Origin: Nocardia cyriacigeorgica
GTDB lineage: Bacteria > Actinomycetota > Actinomycetes > Mycobacteriales > Mycobacteriaceae
DNA: 64,000 bases
Assembly: GCF_005863245.1 (NCBI RefSeq)
Contig: NZ_VBUT01000002.1
Span: forward strand, 62,001-126,000
Direction of reading: 5' to 3'
Made by a program: the position numbers and the translations under genes. Below the pieces are notes generated by a model. That model saw only the letters and a program-made list of their open reading frames with translations. It had not been told where the DNA came from and did no database searches. Of this stretch, positions 27,083-35,509 are shown in pieces (the stretch's first letter is position 1; every line of letters begins with the position of its first letter).

Positions 27083-28237
27083 TCAAAGGCCGGGCCGGTC
27101 GCTGCCGACGACCCACAGGGCATGGAATTGCGAGGCGCCGCCCATCGCGTGACCGATGGCGAGTTTCGCCTCCGGCACCTGATGGGCGCCCGCGGTGCCG
27201 CGGACCTGGAGTGCGGCCTCGGCGAACCGCAGCAGACCGGTGGCGCCGGTGGGATTGCCCGACAGCACCCCGCCGGACGGGTTGATCGGCAGGTCGCCGT
27301 CAAAGGCGGTGCGCCCGGAATCGACCATCTTCCAGCCGTTTCCGACCTCGGCCAGCCCGATGTTCTCCAGCCACATCGGCTCGTACCAGCTGTAGGGGAT
27401 GTAGAGCTCGGCGGTATCGATCTCGCGGGCCGGGTCGGTGATGCCCGCCTGCCGGTAGGCCTCGGCGGCGCACTGCCTGCCCGCTTCCGGGTTCACCTCG
27501 TCACGCCCGGCGAAATGGCCGGTCTCGGTGCGCCAGGCCATGCCGTGGATCCAGGCCGGCGGATGCGGATTGTGTTCGGCGTCGGCTTCGCCCGCGATCA
27601 CCACCGCGCACGACCCGTCCGAGGACGGGCACGACTCCAGATACCGGATCGGATCCCACAGCATCCGCGAATCCCGCACCTCCTCCACGGTGATATCGGG
27701 GCGCTGGATGTGCGCGTACGGATTGCGCGTCGCGTTGAGCCGATGGTTGACCGCGACCTGCCAGCCGATGTGCTCGGGCGCGCCGGAGCGGCGGATGTAC
27801 TCGCGGATGACGGGGGCGAAATGCCCGCCCGCGCCGGCACCGAGATTGGCGCTGAACGGCAGTCCGCGCGAGAGCGCCCAGGTGAAATCGCCCTCGGATT
27901 CCTTGGAATAGGCGACCACCAGCACCCGGCGCGCCAGCCCGGCCTGCACCAGATGCGCGCCGTAGATCGCGGCGTGCCCGCCGACGCTGCCGCCGGTGAA
28001 CACCCGGGTGACCGGCAGCCCACGCGCGCCCATGGCGTCGGCCAGGTACAGCTCCGGATTCATCACACCGTCGAACAGGTCCGGCGTCTTCGACAGCACG
28101 ATGGCGTCGATGTCGCGGTGTTCGAGTCCGGCGTCGGCCAGGGCGGCGTCGACCGATTCGCGCACCAGCGCGCCGATGGTGACCTCGCGCTTCTTGGCCT
28201 GTTTGCTCTGGCCGATGCCGATGACCGCGGTTCTCAT
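27083..28237 (-). CDS. Thiolase-like lipid-transfer protein, Ltp3-like
   Basis: 384 residues. Thiolase fold with the usual nucleophile loop altered: TRVFTGGSVGGHAAIYGAH has no Cys, as in the Ltp2/Ltp3/Ltp4 aldolase group. Catalytic His regions are LYIPYSWYEPMW (diverged) and NPSGGVLSGNPTGATGLLRF, where G-N-P replaces G-H-P. It therefore is unlikely to be a true thiolase. Ltp3 and Ltp4 are reported to act in degradation of C24-branched sterol side chains. The start overlaps the stop of the next upstream gene (ATGA). Confidence 0.82.
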   Translation of the reverse strand: MRTAVIGIGQSKQAKKREVTIGALVRESVDAALADAGLEHRDIDAIVLSKTPDLFDGVMNPELYLADAMGARGLPVTRVFTGGSVGGHAAIYGAHLVQAGLARRVLVVAYSKESEGDFTWALSRGLPFSANLGAGAGGHFAPVIREYIRRSGAPEHIGWQVAVNHRLNATRNPYAHIQRPDITVEEVRDSRMLWDPIRYLESCPSSDGSCAVVIAGEADAEHNPHPPAWIHGMAWRTETGHFAGRDEVNPEAGRQCAAEAYRQAGITDPAREIDTAELYIPYSWYEPMWLENIGLAEVGNGWKMVDSGRTAFDGDLPINPSGGVLSGNPTGATGLLRFAEAALQVRGTAGAHQVPEAKLAIGHAMGGASQFHALWVVGSDRPGL

Positions 28238-29304
28238 CGATCTCCCTCCATCAGGCAGATCATGTTCTGCTGGAGTGCGGGTCCGTTGGTGGCGTGGGCG
28301 AGGGTGCGGTCGGCGCGGCCGTCCAGGATGTGCTGGGCGGCCTCGCCGATGCGGATCAGTCCGGTCGCGGTGGCCGGGCGCCCGGCCAGTGGGCCGCCGC
28401 CGGGATTGATCCGGGCACTGTGGAGGCCGAGCGTGCGCGCCAGCAGCGGTTCCTGATAGCTGTATTCGCACTGCAATTCGGCGATGTCGACCTCGGCCGG
28501 ACCGAAGCCGGCGAGCTCGGCGGCTCGTGTGGCGGCGGCGTCGACGGTGTCGGCGCGGGTGAGGTCGCGGGTACCCGGGTAGTGGCTGTCCATCCGGTGA
28601 TCGGCGCCGCGCACCCACGCGGGCCGCGCGGCAAGCCTGCGCGCGGCATCACCCGCGGCGAGCACCACGACCGCCGCTGCGTCACCGGCCGGTCCCACGT
28701 CGTGGGCGCGGAGCGGCGACGCGATATAGGGCGCCTCGAGCAGCTGATCTACCGGATATTCACCGGACTTCTGTGCGGCGGGGTTATCGGCGGCCGCCGC
28801 GAGACTGCGCGACACCACCTCGGCCAGTTGACGTTCGCTCACCGCACCGGACTCGATGAGCGCGGCCGCTTGGAGCGCGGCGATGGCGTCGCGATGCGGA
28901 CGCAACGGCGCGAGGAAATACGGGTCCAGCTGCGCGGCCATCACCTGATCCAGATCCTGCGGCAAGGACCCGCGACCGATGCCGTACACCACGGCGATAT
29001 CGCCTTCGCCGAGCTGCAACCAGCTCCACGCCTCGTAGAAGGCCCACGCCGCGTCCATTTCGACATGCGATTCCGAGATCGGCGGCCACGCGCCCACCGC
29101 ATCGAGGGATTCGATATAGGCGAAGGTGCGGCCCTCGAAGAAGTCGTGGCTGCCGGAGGCGAAGAAGTCCACGTCGTCACGGGTGATACCCGCGGTGTCG
29201 AGGGCGCGGCGGATCACCGGCAGCAGGATCTCGGCCATATCGTGGCGGCGGTCGGCGGCCGTGCACGGCGACTGGGCGAAGGCGACGATGCCCACCTCAC
29301 GCAT
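28234..29304 (-). CDS. Thiolase-like lipid-transfer protein, Ltp4-like
   Basis: 356 residues of the thiolase fold lacking the nucleophile Cys (the loop region reads VEMDAAWAFYEAWSWLQLG) and with LQCEYSYQEPLLARTLG and NPGGGPLAGRPATATGLIRI in place of the His motifs. As in Ltp2/Ltp4 proteins, these losses point to a retro-aldol or scaffolding role rather than thiolysis. It overlaps the zinc-ribbon DUF35 gene by 8 bp and the next thiolase by 4 bp, so stoichiometric co-expression is likely; Ltp aldolases are known to need a DUF35 partner. Confidence 0.8.
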   Translation of the reverse strand: MREVGIVAFAQSPCTAADRRHDMAEILLPVIRRALDTAGITRDDVDFFASGSHDFFEGRTFAYIESLDAVGAWPPISESHVEMDAAWAFYEAWSWLQLGEGDIAVVYGIGRGSLPQDLDQVMAAQLDPYFLAPLRPHRDAIAALQAAALIESGAVSERQLAEVVSRSLAAAADNPAAQKSGEYPVDQLLEAPYIASPLRAHDVGPAGDAAAVVVLAAGDAARRLAARPAWVRGADHRMDSHYPGTRDLTRADTVDAAATRAAELAGFGPAEVDIAELQCEYSYQEPLLARTLGLHSARINPGGGPLAGRPATATGLIRIGEAAQHILDGRADRTLAHATNGPALQQNMICLMEGDR

Positions 29305-29797
29305 CGGAACCTCCTGCGCCGGTGGAGGTTTCGCCGGAGGGGACGGGCCGGTAGTACCGGATGGCGTTCATGGACGTGTCGAGTTCGTCGTCGTCGCACC
29401 AGACCGGTTCGACGGCCATGCCGATGCGCACCCGGCTGGGCTCGATCTCCTGGATCAGATGCATCAACCGGGTGTCGGCGCCGCGAACCCGGATGTGGGC
29501 CACCACGTAGGGCGGGGTGAACACCTGGCCGGGAAACGGGAAGTTCACCACGCAGAAGGTCGAAATGGTGCCGTCACCGGGCAGTTCGAACGGCTCGGAC
29601 AGCTCGGTGAGGCAGCGCGAGCAGAATTCCGGCGGCGGCAGATACACCTGGGCGCAGCTCGGGCAGCGCCGTGCCAGCAGTTGTCGCTGCGAGAGTCCGC
29701 GCAGGAACACCGAACGGCCCACTCCCGCGACGTAGGTGTAGTCCATCCGGAACGGATTGGTGAACTCGGTGACGGGTTCGGGCACCCGGGTGCTCAT
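29297..29797 (-). CDS. DUF35 OB-fold protein with zinc ribbon
   Basis: 166 residues: an N-terminal helix, a four-Cys rubredoxin-like zinc ribbon (RRCPSCAQVYLPPPEFCSRC, about 43-62), then an OB-fold (ISTFCVVNFPFPGQVFTPP, VVAHIRVRGADTRLMHLI) and a tail. DUF35 proteins are partners of Ltp-type thiolase/aldolases in steroid side-chain degradation, where the OB-fold helps bind the CoA substrate. ATG 29797 overlaps the preceding stop. Confidence 0.88.
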   Translation of the reverse strand: MSTRVPEPVTEFTNPFRMDYTYVAGVGRSVFLRGLSQRQLLARRCPSCAQVYLPPPEFCSRCLTELSEPFELPGDGTISTFCVVNFPFPGQVFTPPYVVAHIRVRGADTRLMHLIQEIEPSRVRIGMAVEPVWCDDDELDTSMNAIRYYRPVPSGETSTGAGGSDA

Positions 29798-30249
29798 GAA
29801 TCCACCGGCTCGAAGCAGACGATGTCGCGGATGCTGCCCACCCGCTCGTCGCGCCAGCGCGGCGTGACCCGCAGGCCCGATGTCATGCGTGCGGGGTCGC
29901 CGCCGGTGTCGACGGCATGGAACAGGCAGCCCTCGGTGCCGTCGATGCTGATGAACGCCCAGGCGTAGGCGTGTGGGAGGTCGTCGCCGGCGCGCTGCGG
30001 CACCCAGGTCCAATGCCGCACCGTTCCCGTCGCGGCGAGCTCGACCAGCTCACCGGTCGCTCGGGCGGTCACCGGATCGAACTCCGCGGCCGGGCACAGG
30101 ACGGTGCCGCGGTCGGTCCGGGCGCCGAAGAGCCTGCCCTCGCGCAGTCCGCCGAGGAAGGTCCCGACCGTCGGACCGACCGTCCGGTTGAACGGAAATT
30201 GCAGGCTGTAGGGCGCATTCAGGCTGTCGTGTGGTGTTTCGGCTGTCAT
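29794..30249 (-). CDS. DUF35 OB-fold protein, zinc ribbon lost
   Basis: 151 residues. The layout matches the next gene, but the ribbon region (LFGARTDRGTVLCPAAEFDP) keeps only one Cys, so no zinc site. The OB-fold follows (HWTWVPQRAGDDLPHAYAWAFISI, EGCLFHAVD). First gene of the operon; ATG 30249 has GGAG. In M. tuberculosis the Rv3521 protein is described as DUF35-type and precedes Ltp4 and Ltp3; here two separate genes hold that place. The pair probably gives different Ltp complexes. Confidence 0.8.
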   Translation of the reverse strand: MTAETPHDSLNAPYSLQFPFNRTVGPTVGTFLGGLREGRLFGARTDRGTVLCPAAEFDPVTARATGELVELAATGTVRHWTWVPQRAGDDLPHAYAWAFISIDGTEGCLFHAVDTGGDPARMTSGLRVTPRWRDERVGSIRDIVCFEPVDS

Positions 30250-30341
30250 GAGGCTCCTGCCGACTGGTACCGAGAAGTGGCGGTCGGGCCCCGGCGGGGG
30301 AGCGGGCCGCGAGTCGATCGTGACCCAGCGGCGTACCACCT

Positions 30342-30372
30342 GTCAATCAGTTGTTTCAATCGACTGATTGAC
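30342..30372. promoter_or_regulatory. 10-bp-arm dyad upstream of the DUF35/Ltp operon
   Basis: GTCAATCAGT-N11-ACTGATTGAC, perfect arms, in the divergent promoter between the operon (start 30249) and the aldehyde dehydrogenase (start 30460). Different from the KstR box 45 bp away, so a second regulator, probably the operon's own TetR, is likely. Confidence 0.65.
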
Positions 30373-30417
30373 GGGCATGTACAGCCGGTCGGCGATGTCG
30401 TAGTCTGGCGCCGAAAG

Positions 30418-30431
30418 TAGAACTTGTTTCA
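30418..30431. promoter_or_regulatory. KstR-type operator TAGAACTTGTTTCA
   Basis: Fits TNNAACNNGTTNNA at every fixed position but is less symmetric than its relatives. 28 bp before the aldehyde dehydrogenase start and on the shared divergent promoter. Confidence 0.65.
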
Positions 30432-30459
30432 GAAGCGTTCCTCGGGTGAGGAGATTCCC

Positions 30460-31998
30460 ATGGCCATAGTCCAACCCCTGCCCGCCACGGCCGACGGCCA
30501 CCGCAGGCTCGGCCTGAGCAACCCGGCGACCCGCGACGACGTCGGCGAGATCGTGGTCAGCACCGCGGACGACGTGGCCGAGGCGGTGCGCCGGGCCCGC
30601 GCGGCGCAGCCGGGATGGGCCGCGCGGCCGGTCGAAGAACGCGCTGACATCATCCGCCGCGCGGTCGAGGTGCTGGTCTCGCGGCGCGACGAGATCGTAG
30701 CCACCGTGCAGGCGGAAACCGGGAAACCGCGGGTGGAGGCGCTCGCGGTGGAGATCGTGCCCTCCTGCGATTTCCTCAACTACTGGAGCGGGCGGGCGCG
30801 CAAGGACCTCGCCGACGAGAAGCGGCGGCTGCACGGCTACATCGCCCCGCTGAAGAAGCTCGTCATCAACTATCAGCCGCTGGGCGTTGTCGGCGTGATC
30901 ACGCCGTGGAACGGACCGTTCGTGCTCTCGCTCAACCCGGTCGCGCAGGCGCTGCTCGCGGGAAATGCGGTGGTGCTCAAACCCTCCGAGGTGACGCCGC
31001 ATTCGGGCGAGTGGGCGGTGAAGGTGCTGCGTGAGGCCGGCGTTCCCGACGACGTCGTCCAGGTGATCCACGGTGACGGCGAGACCGGCGCCGCGCTGGT
31101 GGCCAGCGATATCGACAAGATCTCCTTCACCGGGAGCGTGCCCACCGGCAAGAAGATCGCCGCGGCCTGCGCGGCCCGGCTGATCCCGTGCACCATGGAG
31201 CTCGGCGGTAAGGACGCGATGATCGTCTGCGCCGACGCCGATCTGGAGCGCGCCGCCGCCGGTGCGGTGTACCTGTCGATGTTCAACACCGGGCAGGTCT
31301 GCGTCGGCGTCGAACGGATCTACGTGGTGGACAGCGTCGCCGACGAGTTCATCTCCAAGGTCAAGGAGAAGGCCGAGGCCGTCACCTACGGTCCGGGCAC
31401 CGGCAAGGATGTCGGCCCGCTGTTCTGGGATCGCCAGCTCGACATCGTCACCAGGCACGTCGACGACGCCGTGGCCAAGGGCGCCAAGGTGCTGGTCGGC
31501 GGCAAGAGCGACACCGCCGACGGCGTGTTCTTCCAGCCGACGCTGATCGTCGACGTCACCCACGACATGGACCTGATGCGCGAGGAGACCTTCGGCCCGG
31601 TGGTGGCGATCATGCGCGTCGCCGACGAGGACGAGGCCGTCCGCATGGCCAACGACTGCGCCTACGGCCTCAGCGGCAGTGTGTTCAGCAAGAACCCCGA
31701 CACCGTTGTCCGCCTCGCCAAGCAGCTGCGCACCGGTTCGGTGGTGCACAACGACGCCTCGGTGATCTACGGGGTGCCCGAGGCGCCGTTCGGCGGGCGC
31801 AAGGACAGCGGGCTCGGCCACGTCAACGGCCGGGACGCCTTGCGCGGCTTCACCCATGCCCAGCCGGTCCTGCTGGACCGCTGGGGTCTGAAGAAGGAAA
31901 ACATCTGGTACCCGTACACCGACAAGACGGTGCGGACGCTGGAGCGGATGATCGACCTGGCGTTCGGTAGCGCCATCGCCCGCAAGCTCATGTCGTGA
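30460..31998 (+). CDS. NAD(P)-dependent aldehyde dehydrogenase
   Basis: 512 residues. Rossmann motif FTGSVPTGKK, general base Glu in MELGGKD (about 250), nucleophile Cys in FNTGQVCVG (about 282-290) and the EETFGPVVAIM segment are all present. It oxidises an aldehyde to the acid, resembling the succinate-semialdehyde/betaine-aldehyde group. ATG 30460 with GAGGAG is the start. The KstR-type box and neighbours suggest an aldehyde from lipid or steroid side-chain breakdown, such as one released by an Ltp retro-aldolase; that link is inference. Confidence 0.92.
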   Translation: MAIVQPLPATADGHRRLGLSNPATRDDVGEIVVSTADDVAEAVRRARAAQPGWAARPVEERADIIRRAVEVLVSRRDEIVATVQAETGKPRVEALAVEIVPSCDFLNYWSGRARKDLADEKRRLHGYIAPLKKLVINYQPLGVVGVITPWNGPFVLSLNPVAQALLAGNAVVLKPSEVTPHSGEWAVKVLREAGVPDDVVQVIHGDGETGAALVASDIDKISFTGSVPTGKKIAAACAARLIPCTMELGGKDAMIVCADADLERAAAGAVYLSMFNTGQVCVGVERIYVVDSVADEFISKVKEKAEAVTYGPGTGKDVGPLFWDRQLDIVTRHVDDAVAKGAKVLVGGKSDTADGVFFQPTLIVDVTHDMDLMREETFGPVVAIMRVADEDEAVRMANDCAYGLSGSVFSKNPDTVVRLAKQLRTGSVVHNDASVIYGVPEAPFGGRKDSGLGHVNGRDALRGFTHAQPVLLDRWGLKKENIWYPYTDKTVRTLERMIDLAFGSAIARKLMS

Positions 31999-32011
31999 CG
32001 GGCCGGCGGGT

Positions 32012-32752
32012 TCAGGACGATTTGTGCGGCACGCCGATCGTCAACCCGCCGTCCACCACGAACTCCGCGCCGGTCGAATACGAGGACTCGTCGCTGGCGA
32101 GATAGGTGACCAGCGCCGAGACCTCCTCCGGATCGGCGCCGCGGCCGAGCGGGATCTGCAAGAAGTCCTCCGGGATGCCCTCGGTCATCGGAGTACGGAT
32201 GAGTCCGGGGTGGATGGAATTCACCCGGATGCCGTGCGGCGCCAGTTCCAGCGCGACCGACTTGGTGAGCCCGCGCACGCCGAACTTGCTGGCGACATAC
32301 CCGTGCAGTCCGGGGCTGCCGCGCAGTCCTTCCACCGAGGAGATGTTGATCATCGACCCGCCGCCAGCCGCGATCATGGCCGGGGTGGCGGCCTGCATGC
32401 CGAGGAAGGTTCCGGTCAGGTTGATATCGATGATCCGCTGCCATTCGGCGTACTCGAAATCGGCGATCAGGTTGCCGTTGGCGATGCCGGCGTTGTTGAC
32501 CAGCACGTTGAGCGATCCGAACTGGTCGACCGCGGCGGCGACGGCGGCACGCCAGTCCTCGGGTTCGCGCACGTCGAGATGGACGTAGGCGATATCGGGC
32601 CCCAGCTCCTCGGCCAGCGCCTTGCCCTCCTCGTCGAGGACGTCGCCGATCACCACCTTGGCCTCCTCGGCCAGCATCGCTCGCGCGTGCGCGGCGCCCA
32701 TCCCGCGTGAACCTCCGCTGATCAATGCCACCTTGCCGGTCAACCGTGCCAT
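32012..32752 (-). CDS. Short-chain dehydrogenase, 3alpha/20beta-hydroxysteroid type
   Basis: 246 residues, classical SDR: cofactor loop SGGSRGMGAAH (about 13-23), NNAG (about 87-90), Ser in MINISSVEG and Y-x-x-x-K in YVASKFG. Sequence such as KVALISGGSRGMGAAHARAM and SDESSYSTGAEFVVDGG closely recalls mycobacterial FabG3 (Rv2002), a 20beta-hydroxysteroid dehydrogenase. Likely oxidises or reduces a steroid hydroxyl with NAD(H). A KstR-type box lies 36 bp upstream. Convergent with the aldehyde dehydrogenase, 13 bp apart. Confidence 0.9.
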   Translation of the reverse strand: MARLTGKVALISGGSRGMGAAHARAMLAEEAKVVIGDVLDEEGKALAEELGPDIAYVHLDVREPEDWRAAVAAAVDQFGSLNVLVNNAGIANGNLIADFEYAEWQRIIDINLTGTFLGMQAATPAMIAAGGGSMINISSVEGLRGSPGLHGYVASKFGVRGLTKSVALELAPHGIRVNSIHPGLIRTPMTEGIPEDFLQIPLGRGADPEEVSALVTYLASDESSYSTGAEFVVDGGLTIGVPHKSS

Positions 32753-32787
32753 TGCCGATCTCCTCTTCGGTTATCCCTGACTACTGG

Positions 32788-32801
32788 TGAAACACGTTAC
32801 A
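32788..32801. promoter_or_regulatory. KstR-type operator TGAAACACGTTACA
   Basis: Fits TNNAACNNGTTNNA at each fixed position; 36 bp upstream of the SDR start (minus strand). Confidence 0.6.
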
Positions 32802-32918
32802 GAAGGTGGGTGGGATTTCACCGCGGAAGTGGGTGCTCTCGTGTGGGCTGGTCCGGTGGCCGGATGATTTCGTGCCGAGGGTGCGGTGGATCGGCGGGCC
32901 CGGTATGGCATCATCGAG

Positions 32919-32932
32919 TAGAACGAGTTCTA
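32919..32932. promoter_or_regulatory. KstR-type operator TAGAACGAGTTCTA
   Basis: Near-perfect palindrome fitting the KstR consensus, 35 bp before the alpha/beta hydrolase start. Confidence 0.75.
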
Positions 32933-32966
32933 GAAATGTGCGCGGATGAGCCTCTGGAGGTTCGCG

Positions 32967-33851
32967 ATGGGAACCGACCGATCAGTGCGGACCGGTCCGT
33001 TCGTGGTGCCCGAGATCGATGAGATCCCGGGCGGGCGCCTGCTGGAGCTGCCTGGCCGCGGACGCACCTACGTCGTCGACCTGCCCGGCCCGCCGGACGC
33101 GCCGGCGCTGATTCTGCTGCACGGCACAGCCTGCACCGCGATGCTCAGCTGGTTCCCCGCACTGGAAACCTTGTCCCGGCGCTACCGGATCGTGCTCTTC
33201 GATCAACGCTGGCACGGACGCGGCATTCGCTCACAACGATTCCGGCTCGATGATTGCGCCGACGACGTGGTCGCGGTGGCCGACGCGCTGGGTCTGGAAC
33301 GTTTTGTTAGCGTTGGCTATTCGCTGGGCGGTGTGGTCTCGCTGCTGACCGCGCACCGTCATCCGGAGCGGGTGGCCGGGCTGGTGCTGTGCGCGACGCC
33401 GTATCGCTTCCAGGACAAATGGCGCGAGCGGGCCTTTCATCGCAGCTTCGCGGCCATGGCCGGTGCGCTGGGCGACTACCCGTATCGGCGGGCCGAGCGG
33501 CTGGCCGAAGCTCTGCCGGAGCTGCCGGTGGCATTGGTTCCCGGACAGCTGCGCCGCTGGGCGATGGGGGAGTTCCGCAGCACCAGCGGGTGGGCGTTGA
33601 CCCCGATCCTCGCGGAAATCGGGCGGTTCGACGCGACCGAATGGCTGTCGAGTCTGCGGGTGCCGACGGCGGTGGTCATCACGACCAAGGACAAGGCGAT
33701 TCCGGTGTACCGGCAGATCGAAATGGCGGCCGCGATACCCGGGGCGAGCATCCATCCGGTTCCGGCGGGGCATACGGCCTGTGCGTTCGCCGCGGACCGG
33801 TTCGTGCCGGTGCTCGATAAGGCCTGCGCGGCGGTGGCGGCACGGGTGTGA
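32967..33851 (+). CDS. Alpha/beta hydrolase under a KstR-type box
   Basis: 294 residues: oxyanion region ALILLHGTACTAML, nucleophile elbow SVGYSLGGVVSL (G-x-S-x-G), acid strand TAVVITTKDKAIP and C-terminal His in PVPAGHTACAF. ATG 32967 is preceded by GGAGG at six bases; ATG 32946 lacks a ribosome site. A hydrolase or esterase acting on a lipid, steroid ester or ring-cleavage product would fit its promoter, but it is not a recognisable HsaD. Confidence 0.85.
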   Translation: MGTDRSVRTGPFVVPEIDEIPGGRLLELPGRGRTYVVDLPGPPDAPALILLHGTACTAMLSWFPALETLSRRYRIVLFDQRWHGRGIRSQRFRLDDCADDVVAVADALGLERFVSVGYSLGGVVSLLTAHRHPERVAGLVLCATPYRFQDKWRERAFHRSFAAMAGALGDYPYRRAERLAEALPELPVALVPGQLRRWAMGEFRSTSGWALTPILAEIGRFDATEWLSSLRVPTAVVITTKDKAIPVYRQIEMAAAIPGASIHPVPAGHTACAFAADRFVPVLDKACAAVAARV

Positions 33852-33858
33852 ATGACGA

Positions 33859-33886
33859 CCCTGTTCGACGCCGGTGGCGAACAGGG
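33859..33886. terminator. Hairpin between convergent hydrolase and WS/DGAT genes
   Basis: CCCTGTTCG / CGAACAGGG perfect 9-bp stem, 10-base loop, 8 bp after the hydrolase stop; also positioned to end the opposing WS/DGAT transcript. Confidence 0.65.
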
Positions 33887-33905
33887 CGGTCGGTCGGAGC
33901 GGTGA

Positions 33906-35294
33906 TCAGCCCCGAGCTCGCGCCGCGGCCAGCAGATCGGCGATCACGGCGGGCACCGCATCGGCCAGCTCGCCGATATCGGGCACCAGTTCACGGCAGG
34001 CGATGAATCCGAAGTCCAGATCACCGCAATTGGACAGCACGGTGACGGTGAGTCCCGCGCCGTGGAAGACCGGCCCGAATGGATACATGCCGTCCACCCG
34101 GACGCCGAGGAAATACAGCGGCATCGGCGGACCCGGAACATTCGACACCACCAGGTTGTGCACCACCGGATGTGCCTCGGCCAGCTTCAGCGACGAGTAG
34201 ACCCGCGAGGCGAGCTGAAAGGTGTTGGGCGGTGCGTACTTCGACCAGTCCTGCAAGAAGTCGGCGCCGATCAGATCGTGCTCCTTCTTCGCTTCCTCGT
34301 TCGTGGCGGCGAGCATCTCGAGCCGCTGTTCGGGATCGGCGATATCGGTGCCGAGCCGGCAGAACAGCGTCGAGACCTTGTTGATGCCTTCGGTGTGCCG
34401 GGTGGAATCGTGCACCGAGACCGGCACCGAGGCGATCAGCGATCGATCCGGCAGCTCGCCATGGCTGTCGAGGTAGTTGCGCAGCACCCCGCCGACGATC
34501 GTGAGCACCACATCGTTGACCTTGACGCCGAAGGCCGCCTTGATCTCCTTGATCGCGCCCAGATCGGCCTTGGTGAAGGCGACGGCACGGTGCGCGGTGA
34601 TGGCCTTGTTGAACGGGGTGCGCGGCGCCGAGAACGGTAAAGCCATGCCCGCCTGGTTCTTTCGCCGCCGCTGCGCGAAACCCGCGACCATCCCGAGGGT
34701 CTTGGGCACCATCCCGAGCACGCCCACTTTGCCCGGGAACCGCACCAGTGCGCGGGCCGCCAGCTCGAGATCGCTCGGTTCCGGTTCGGGCTGCCACGGC
34801 TCCGGTTCGGGGCGGGTGGCGCCCGGTTCCAGATCGCACAGGTGCATCATCATGTTCGTGCCGGTGATGCCGTCGACGGCGGCGTGATGGTACTTGGCGA
34901 TCACCGCGACCTTGCCGTCGTCGAGCCCCTCGACGACCGACATCTCCCACAGCGGCCGGTCCCGGTCCATCGGGCGGCTGGCGATATCGCCGATGAGGTC
35001 GGCGAGCTCCGCGCGCCCGGCGGGTTTGGGTAGCCCGACCCGGCGGATGTGATAGTCCAGGTCGAAATTCGGGTCGTCGACCCAGACCGGATGGTCGAGG
35101 TTGAACGGCACCTCGTGCACCTTGCGCCGCATATGCGGAATGAGCGGCAGCCTGCGGCCGAGTTCGGCCTTCAGCTCGTCGAAGGAGTAGGCGCCCTCGA
35201 CGGGGTCGAGTATCAGCAGTGCGCAGACGTGGAGATGCTGGGTTCCGGTCTCCAGATAGAGGAAACTGGCGTCCAGTCCGGTGAGTTGTTCCAT
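33906..35294 (-). CDS. WS/DGAT wax ester synthase / diacylglycerol acyltransferase (second copy)
   Basis: 462 residues, starting with the family's MEQLTGLDASFLYLET. Active site HHAAVDG at about 136-142 and SNVPGPPMPLYFLGVRVDG near the C-terminus. It esterifies acyl-CoA onto diacylglycerol or alcohols for storage. ATG 35294 lies 13 bp from a perfect KstR-type palindrome, so storage lipid synthesis seems tied to the steroid-catabolic regulator, perhaps to bank acetyl- and propionyl-CoA-derived acyl chains. Distinct from the copy at 13029-14381. Confidence 0.93.
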   Translation of the reverse strand: MEQLTGLDASFLYLETGTQHLHVCALLILDPVEGAYSFDELKAELGRRLPLIPHMRRKVHEVPFNLDHPVWVDDPNFDLDYHIRRVGLPKPAGRAELADLIGDIASRPMDRDRPLWEMSVVEGLDDGKVAVIAKYHHAAVDGITGTNMMMHLCDLEPGATRPEPEPWQPEPEPSDLELAARALVRFPGKVGVLGMVPKTLGMVAGFAQRRRKNQAGMALPFSAPRTPFNKAITAHRAVAFTKADLGAIKEIKAAFGVKVNDVVLTIVGGVLRNYLDSHGELPDRSLIASVPVSVHDSTRHTEGINKVSTLFCRLGTDIADPEQRLEMLAATNEEAKKEHDLIGADFLQDWSKYAPPNTFQLASRVYSSLKLAEAHPVVHNLVVSNVPGPPMPLYFLGVRVDGMYPFGPVFHGAGLTVTVLSNCGDLDFGFIACRELVPDIGELADAVPAVIADLLAAARARG

Positions 35295-35307
35295 AGCAAA
35301 AGACTAC

Positions 35308-35321
35308 TAGAACGTGTTCTA
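35308..35321. promoter_or_regulatory. KstR-type operator TAGAACGTGTTCTA
   Basis: Near-perfect palindrome, flanked CTAG on both sides, just 13 bp from the WS/DGAT start codon; best of the five KstR-like boxes. Confidence 0.8.
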
Positions 35322-35463
35322 GAAATTCGGTTGTTCGGCGCGAAGTCGATCACAGTAGCGGCCGATATTGCCAGATTGTGACCGGGCGATCTCGGTCCCG
35401 AATCTGTATGTAACTCATGGTCGCATCTACGTGTATGCTGTTGCTACGGTCGTGAAGGAAGAT

Positions 35464-35478
35464 CGACGATGATCGTCG
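35464..35478. promoter_or_regulatory. Perfect 15-bp palindrome CGACGATGATCGTCG
   Basis: 7-1-7 dyad 31 bp before the PF10118 gene; an operator or chance. No regulator gene is adjacent. Confidence 0.35.
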
Positions 35479-35509
35479 CCGATGCGCCGTGACACGCTGA
35501 GGAGTACCG

